64,000 bases of DNA, from positions 868,001 through 932,000 of the forward strand of contig CANLYJ010000001.1 of the NCBI GenBank assembly GCA_947495295.1, read 5' to 3'. Position numbers and translations under genes: made by a program. A model generated the notes under the pieces. It had not been told where the DNA came from. It saw nothing but the letters and a program-made list of their open reading frames with translations, and made no database searches. Shown here one piece after another: positions 59,262 through 64,000 of the stretch (its first letter is position 1; each line of letters begins with the position of its first letter). This stretch comes from an uncultured Paracoccaceae bacterium (lineage in GTDB: Bacteria > Pseudomonadota > Alphaproteobacteria > Rhodobacterales > Rhodobacteraceae).

Positions 59262-60248
59262 ATGATGATATTGAAACTGGGCCGTCGCGCCCTGATCGCA
59301 ACTGCCGTAGCAGCACTTGGGTTTAGCACGCCCGCACTGGCCGATGGTCACAAGGTTTTGGACAGCATCCACTTTCTGATCCCCGGTGGCGCCGGTGGCG
59401 GGTGGGACGGCACCGCCCGTGGCACTGGTGAGGCGCTGACGGGCGCTGGACTTGTTGGCACGGCATCTTATGAAAACATGTCTGGCGGCGGCGGCGGCAA
59501 GGCCATTGGTTACCTGATTGAAAACGCTGATAGCAACCACGGCACACTCATGGTCAACTCGACCCCTATTGTGATCCGGTCGCTGACGGGGGTTTTTCCA
59601 CATAACTTCCGTGATCTGACCTTGGTGTCGGGAACGATTGGCGATTACGCGGCGATGGTTGTCGGCAAAGATAGCCCAATCAACTCCATGGCTGATCTGA
59701 TGGCTGCCTATGACGCAGATCCATCTGCAACGGCGATTGGTGGCGGCTCGGTGCCGGGCGGTATGGACCATCTGGTCGCTGCTATGGTGATGGAAGCGGC
59801 TGGCAAAGATGCGCTGGGCGTCAAATACATTCCCTATGATGCGGGCGGCAAAGCAATGGCTGCATTGCTGTCGGGCGAGATTGCAGCGCTTTCAACCGGG
59901 TTTTCTGAAGCGGTTGATCTGGCAAACGCCGGTGAGGTCAAGATCATCGGGGTTACATCTGACGAACGTGTCGGTGCTGCCCCCGACGCGATGACCATGA
60001 AGGAACAGGGAATCGATACATCCTTTGTTAACTGGCGCGGTTTCTTTGCCGCACCGGGCCTGCCCGATGACAAATTGGCCATGTATCAAGATGCGATTGC
60101 CAAGATGTATGAAACACCTGAATGGGAAGAAGTACGCGCCCGCAATGGATGGGTGAACATCCACAATTCCGGCGATGACTTTCAGGCGTTCCTTGAAGCG
60201 CAGGAAACAGTCATTGGTGATTTGATGAAGAAGCTCGGCTTCCTCTAA
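59262..60248 (+). CDS. tctC: tripartite tricarboxylate transporter substrate-binding protein
   Basis: 328 residues; two adjacent ATGs follow GGGAGG. Signal peptide ends near ALADG. TctC/BugD fold with ligand loops PGGAGGGWDGTARGTGEAL and ENMSGGGGGKAIG and the conserved GGGSVPGGMDHLVAA. It captures a (tri)carboxylate in the periplasm and delivers it to TctAB. The actual acid is not predictable. A hairpin follows before tctB. Confidence 0.9.
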   Translation: MMILKLGRRALIATAVAALGFSTPALADGHKVLDSIHFLIPGGAGGGWDGTARGTGEALTGAGLVGTASYENMSGGGGGKAIGYLIENADSNHGTLMVNSTPIVIRSLTGVFPHNFRDLTLVSGTIGDYAAMVVGKDSPINSMADLMAAYDADPSATAIGGGSVPGGMDHLVAAMVMEAAGKDALGVKYIPYDAGGKAMAALLSGEIAALSTGFSEAVDLANAGEVKIIGVTSDERVGAAPDAMTMKEQGIDTSFVNWRGFFAAPGLPDDKLAMYQDAIAKMYETPEWEEVRARNGWVNIHNSGDDFQAFLEAQETVIGDLMKKLGFL

Positions 60249-60263
60249 GGGTCATTCGAAAAG

Positions 60264-60289
60264 AACGCGAGGGGGCAGCTCCTCGCGTT
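60264..60289 (+). terminator. tctC-tctB intercistronic hairpin
   Basis: AACGCGAGG and CCTCGCGTT form a perfect 9-bp stem with an 8-nt loop, 16 bases past tctC. It is followed by T and ACGACGTTTT, so it may be a partial terminator favouring tctC expression. Confidence 0.6.
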
Positions 60290-60408
60290 TACGACGTTTT
60301 ATCGTTTGGTCATCCGTTTTGTTGGCTTCACGAGGTTTTCGGGTACGGCTCGGCAAGTCAGACTTGCGGCCGATCTGCGGGTCCGTCATCGCTAGACAGG
60401 AGATTTCA

Positions 60409-60891
60409 ATGGCTTTGGATCGCTGGATCGCACTCATCCTGCTGGGTATTTGCCTCGCTTATGGATATGCCGCATGGTTTACCATGGATGACGGCCTTGC
60501 CCCCTTCATGAAACGAAATCCAATCTGGCCAAGTACGTTCCCCAAGGTTCTGTCGGTACTCGGGATCATTGCTTGCAGTATCATCCTGTTGGGGTTCGAG
60601 AAGACGGAAGCCAAGGAAGCAGACATCGATTATCGACGTTTGGGAGAATACCACCTGGGTCAGGCATTGTTGCTACTGGCGTTAATGGCAATCTATGCAC
60701 TATGCCTGCGGCCACTGGGTTTCCTCATTTCGACATCTGCATTTCTGATCTTGGGATCATACATTCTGGGCGAACGAAAATGGCATATCATGCTGCCTGT
60801 CGCGCTGATTGCTACGCTCGTCGTCTGGTATCTTGTGCAACAAGTTCTTGGGATCTACATGCGCCCATTGCCCGGCTTTTTAGGAGGCTGA
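60409..60891 (+). CDS. tctB: tripartite tricarboxylate transporter small membrane subunit
   Basis: 160 residues from ATG 60409 (MALDRWIALILLGICLA), preceded by CAGGAGA. Four hydrophobic helices, low sequence conservation as usual for TctB, and the typical DGLAPFMKRNPIWPSTFPK loop after TM1. tctA begins one base after its stop. Confidence 0.87.
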   Translation: MALDRWIALILLGICLAYGYAAWFTMDDGLAPFMKRNPIWPSTFPKVLSVLGIIACSIILLGFEKTEAKEADIDYRRLGEYHLGQALLLLALMAIYALCLRPLGFLISTSAFLILGSYILGERKWHIMLPVALIATLVVWYLVQQVLGIYMRPLPGFLGG

Positions 60892-60892
60892 C

Positions 60893-62404
60893 ATGCTTGA
60901 AGGACTGTTGATCGGCCTCCAAACGGCGTTTTCCATTCAAAACCTGCTGATGGTGATCGGCGGTTGCCTGATCGGGACATTCATCGGGATGTTGCCCGGG
61001 CTGGGACCGATGTCGATCATCGCCATTATGATCCCCGTTGCGATTTCGATGGGCGATCCCTCTGCTGCTCTTATTCTGCTCGCAGGCGTCTATTACGGAG
61101 CAATCTTTGGCGGCTCGACCTCATCTATCTTACTGAATGCGCCGGGGGTCGCTGGCACTGTCGCGTCCAGTTTCGACGGGTACCCCATGGCCCGGCAAGG
61201 CAAAGCGGGTAAGGCGCTGACTATTGCCGCGATTGCCAGCTTTGCTGGCGGAACCATCGGCGCGATCTTGTTGATGGTCTTTGCACCTGCCTTGTCATCG
61301 GTCGCACTTTTGTTTCATTCGGCTGAATACTTTGCCCTGATGGTTGTCGGGCTGTCTGCTATCGCGGCCTTTGCCGGTACGGGGCAAGTGGCCAAAGCGA
61401 TGATCATGACAATTCTTGGTCTTATCATGGCAACAGTTGGCGAAGGCGCGTTGTTCAATCTGCCGCGTTTTACGATGGGGATCATGGACTTGCAGTCTGG
61501 CTTTGGCTTCATCACGCTCGCCATGGCGATGTTCGCCTTGCCAGAGGCATTGTTTCTTGTCCTCAAGCCGAAAGATCTAAAAGGAAGCGAGGGAGAAATC
61601 AAAGATCTGCGGATCACCGGGGCAGAGGCAAAGTCCATCGCACCGGTGATCGGGCGGCAATCGATCCAGGGGTTCTTTATTGGGGTGTTGCCGGGTGCAG
61701 GGGCGACGATTGCCAGCTTTCTTGGTTATGCGGTGGAACGCAACATCGCCCCCAAGGAAGAACAAGAGGAGTTTGGTAAAGGGTCAATCAAGGGGCTGGC
61801 GGCCCCGGAAACGGCAAATAACGCGGCATGTACAGGGTCTTTCGTACCGCTCTTGACGCTGGGTATTCCGGGTTCCGGCACCACGGCTATTTTGCTGGGT
61901 GCATTGATCGCACTCAACGTAACGCCCGGCCCCCGCCTGATGATTGATGAACCGCAGATCTTCTGGGCTGTTATCATGTCGATGTTTATCGGCAATCTGG
62001 TTCTGTTGATCCTGAACCTGCCGCTGATCCCCTACATCGCCAAGGTGTTGGCAGTCCCGCGCAACTACTTGATCCCTTTCATTCTGTTTTTCACATTGAT
62101 GGGCGCCTATATCGGGCAGAACAATGCGACAGAACTTTTGCTGCTAGTAGGGTTTGGCATTTGTGCCACCGCATTGAAATTCGCGGATTACCCTTTGGCC
62201 CCGCTGCTGATCGGGTTCATTTTGGGCGGCATGATGGAAGACAACTTTGCCCGCTCAATGCAGCTTTACGATGGGATAGCATTCATCTGGGAGCGTCCCA
62301 TGACGTTGGGCCTTCTGGTCATTGCGGCCATTTTGGTCGTTTTGCCCAGCTACCGGGCCCGCCGCGCAAAATATCGTGCGGATGGTGTTTCGGATGGGGA
62401 TTGA
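60893..62404 (+). CDS. tctA: tripartite tricarboxylate transporter large membrane subunit
   Basis: 503 residues, about twelve helices. Family motifs GTFIGMLPGLGPMSIIA, GAIFGGSTSSILLNAPG and TLGIPGSGTTAILLGAL are all present. With TctB it forms the ion-driven membrane channel fed by TctC. The gene follows tctB at once and is preceded by TAGGAGG. Confidence 0.93.
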   Translation: MLEGLLIGLQTAFSIQNLLMVIGGCLIGTFIGMLPGLGPMSIIAIMIPVAISMGDPSAALILLAGVYYGAIFGGSTSSILLNAPGVAGTVASSFDGYPMARQGKAGKALTIAAIASFAGGTIGAILLMVFAPALSSVALLFHSAEYFALMVVGLSAIAAFAGTGQVAKAMIMTILGLIMATVGEGALFNLPRFTMGIMDLQSGFGFITLAMAMFALPEALFLVLKPKDLKGSEGEIKDLRITGAEAKSIAPVIGRQSIQGFFIGVLPGAGATIASFLGYAVERNIAPKEEQEEFGKGSIKGLAAPETANNAACTGSFVPLLTLGIPGSGTTAILLGALIALNVTPGPRLMIDEPQIFWAVIMSMFIGNLVLLILNLPLIPYIAKVLAVPRNYLIPFILFFTLMGAYIGQNNATELLLLVGFGICATALKFADYPLAPLLIGFILGGMMEDNFARSMQLYDGIAFIWERPMTLGLLVIAAILVVLPSYRARRAKYRADGVSDGD

Positions 62405-62790
62405 AGACCGCTGGATCGTTTTGGCGCGCTTCAAACAAAGCGATCTAATAGGTGAAGTTGGACGATAGGCTCGCAATCGGGTCCTACCCTATTCGTCGGT
62501 CGGTGTTCTCTTTTCAGAATCAATGCATTGCAAGCATCCCAAACATTGTTTCTGAAATCGGATCAGATGGTTGTTATGGCTCTACACTGTTTTCAAATCG
62601 ACTGCATTCATCGGCGGATTATCGTAGATTGGGTGGGTTTCCGCTCAAATTCCGAGCGGGGTTTGCGCCGATTGGCGGGTACGGGGCAGGGTTGGCAGGC
62701 GCTGCGGGGGCATGCGCGAACAAAATAATGATCGCGGGCTCCCTTGCGTTTAACCTCTTTGTGGTACCGGGCTGTCTGTGATCAAAACAG
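62405..62790. other. 386-bp gap between tctA and repeat-protein gene
   Basis: No gene supported. CCGCTC / GAGCGG at 62641-62659 is a 6-bp hairpin without T-tract. An open frame at 62452-62781 is in the same frame as the next gene but closed by TGA at 62779-62781 and has no family-like features. The region probably carries the tctA terminator and the promoter of the next gene. Confidence 0.4.
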
Positions 62791-64000
62791 ATGGACAGTG
62801 TCGTGAACAAAGCTTTTTTCGATCCCAGCATTGGCGCCCTGCAACTTGATACGATTGAAGCGGAGATCGTCCTCACCGGAACCGGTCTGGATGCGATCAT
62901 TAAATCCGCCTTGCTTGACCCTGGCCTTAATCAATGGACGGACGATGTAGACATCATTGATGGTGCGACTGCGGCGGCGCAGATGAATGGGATTATCATT
63001 GAGGCCGTCGTCGCAACCGGTGCCGCCAACGATGGCAGTATCACCGCAGATGATGTCTATGCGATGTCAGACTGGATCGCCGAAAATCGCCTGTCGGTAT
63101 GGACCGTTGCACATGGTGATGACGAGAATGACGTTGAAACCGGCTTTCACAAAATCCAGAGCGATGGCGGCATCTTGCATCAATTTGGTGACAGGCTGAT
63201 CGATCAAGTCGCCGATGGTATTTACCACCTTGGATTTGGCTACAAAGACGGACGCCTGACCAACGAAGACGGAAATGCCAATGCCCGGGTTGAAGAGGTT
63301 GCCTATTGGCTGGATGAGCTTCTGGCAGAGGATCTTGCGGCAGGGTCGTTGCGAAACCCGGATGTGGCGGCGGAATTCGACGGCACAACAGGCACGGGGC
63401 TTGATGCCCTGATCGACATGATCAACGACGATCCGGGGCTGCAAAATCGCTTGCCAGCGGATGAGATCCGGACGGGTGCCGAAGCTGCCAACCAGATGAA
63501 TGAAATCATCATCGAAGGCATTCAGGCGCTTGGGTTGGCCGATGACGGAACACTTGAACCATCGGAAATCTATGATCTTGCTGACTGGATCAGTGCCAAC
63601 CGCCTGTCGCCTTGGCTGGTTGCTCACGGTGATGATGAGAATGACGAGGAAACCGGCTTTCATCTCGTGCAGAATGATGGTGGCGAAACCCGCGCATTTG
63701 GTCGCGCCGGGGTTAACACGATTGCCGACGCGATCTACCACCTTGGTTTTGGCTACAAGGGTGACCGCCTGATCAATGAAGACGGTGATCGTAACGAGCG
63801 GGTTGAGGATGTCACCTATTGGCTGAGTGAATTGCTAAGTGATGACTTGGAGTCCGGCGCACTTGTGTCGGGCAACAGCACCCCCATTGTTGGGACAACG
63901 GGCACTGGGTTGGACAAGTTGGTCAACCTCATCGGGACCGAAGATGAACTAAATCGCCGCTTGCCTGATCAGGAAATCCGCGATGGTGCTGCAGCCGCCG
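62791..64000 (+). CDS. tandem ~170-residue repeat protein (5' part, runs off window)
   Basis: Open frame of at least 403 residues with no stop to the window end. First in-frame ATG after a TGA is 62791; its ribosome-binding site is poor. After ~28 residues come repeats of 170-171 residues, each opening TGTGLD (codons at 62875, 63388, 63898). Conserved blocks per repeat: DWIxxNRLSxW, AHGDDEND-ETGFH, IYHLGFGYK and NEDG-x-N-x-RVE-x-V-x-YWL. The acidic Asp/Asn-Gly stretches resemble degenerate EF-hand loops. No signal peptide at this start. Probably a large secreted, calcium-binding-type protein; family not identified. Confidence 0.7.
   Translation, partial: MDSVVNKAFFDPSIGALQLDTIEAEIVLTGTGLDAIIKSALLDPGLNQWTDDVDIIDGATAAAQMNGIIIEAVVATGAANDGSITADDVYAMSDWIAENRLSVWTVAHGDDENDVETGFHKIQSDGGILHQFGDRLIDQVADGIYHLGFGYKDGRLTNEDGNANARVEEVAYWLDELLAEDLAAGSLRNPDVAAEFDGTTGTGLDALIDMINDDPGLQNRLPADEIRTGAEAANQMNEIIIEGIQALGLADDGTLEPSEIYDLADWISANRLSPWLVAHGDDENDEETGFHLVQNDGGETRAFGRAGVNTIADAIYHLGFGYKGDRLINEDGDRNERVEDVTYWLSELLSDDLESGALVSGNSTPIVGTTGTGLDKLVNLIGTEDELNRRLPDQEIRDGAAAA
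62875..64000 (+). repeat. 170-171-residue coding repeats (two full, third partial)
   Basis: Repeat starts at 62875, 63388 and 63898, spaced 513 and 510 bases. Protein-level similarity is strong across the whole unit while the DNA has diverged at many third positions, so the repeats are old and under selection. Confidence 0.8.

Noticed and set aside
62452..62781. 109-residue frame in phase with the repeat-protein gene
   Set aside because: Separated by a TGA and without similarity to the repeat units; treated as chance. A read error turning a sense codon into TGA cannot be excluded.

Overview
The window reads as chromosomal DNA of a roseobacter-type alphaproteobacterium (family Rhodobacteraceae, perhaps near Loktanella/Yoonia). 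This is an inference from gene content: GapR (DUF2312), a BigR/SqrR-type persulfide regulon, tripartite tricarboxylate (TctABC) uptake, many ABC importers with 'ADGH'-type mature N-termini, a split ACAD10/11-like pair and a FliM/FliN-like C-ring protein. I saw no tRNA, rRNA, CRISPR array, transposase or phage gene. Most of it is metabolic, with overlapping or closely spaced operons.

Layout. 0.1-4.6 kb (minus strand): a branched-chain-amino-acid-type ABC importer (ATPase, two permeases, Tat-exported binding protein). 4.8-10.7 kb (plus): a signalling cluster with an XRE regulator carrying a DHp-like segment, a receiver-only response regulator, a two-helix membrane protein, a solute-symporter/histidine-kinase fusion and a SpoA-domain protein. 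11.0-13.6 kb: a sulfur/persulfide module (DUF442 phosphatase-like protein, two YeeE/YedE proteins, ETHE1-like hydrolase) divergent from its ArsR repressor across a 20-bp palindrome. 13.6-16.0 kb: an acyl-CoA dehydrogenase and an APH-type kinase, divergent, matching the two halves of eukaryotic ACAD10/11. 16-17.9 kb: small conserved genes including gapR.

18.8-23.4 kb: a 1541-residue surface-type protein behind an 0.9-kb leader. It has six SdrB-like repeats, a cadherin-like domain and a C-terminal segment with the Cys and Gln signatures of an internal thioester adhesin domain, which is the most unusual item here. It is followed by a MauG/MbnH-like dihaem protein and a convergent CRTAC1/UnbV beta-propeller protein. 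26.3-34.4 kb: a ROK repressor, xylFHG, a GNAT-like protein, a membrane protein and a MOFRL glycerate kinase.

35-56 kb is a nitrogen-compound catabolic region: a DUF1989 protein, a Pot-type ABC importer with greatly enlarged permeases, a true creatinase, a polar-amino-acid ABC importer, a creatininase-family hydrolase, an AhpD-like protein, a LysR regulator, the complete five-step histidine pathway (hutF and hutIHGU with hutC) and a Rieske oxygenase. 56-62.4 kb: tctDE two-component system, an additional periplasmic binding protein, and tctCBA. 62.8 kb to the window end: the 5' part of a protein built from ~170-residue tandem repeats, cut off by the window edge.
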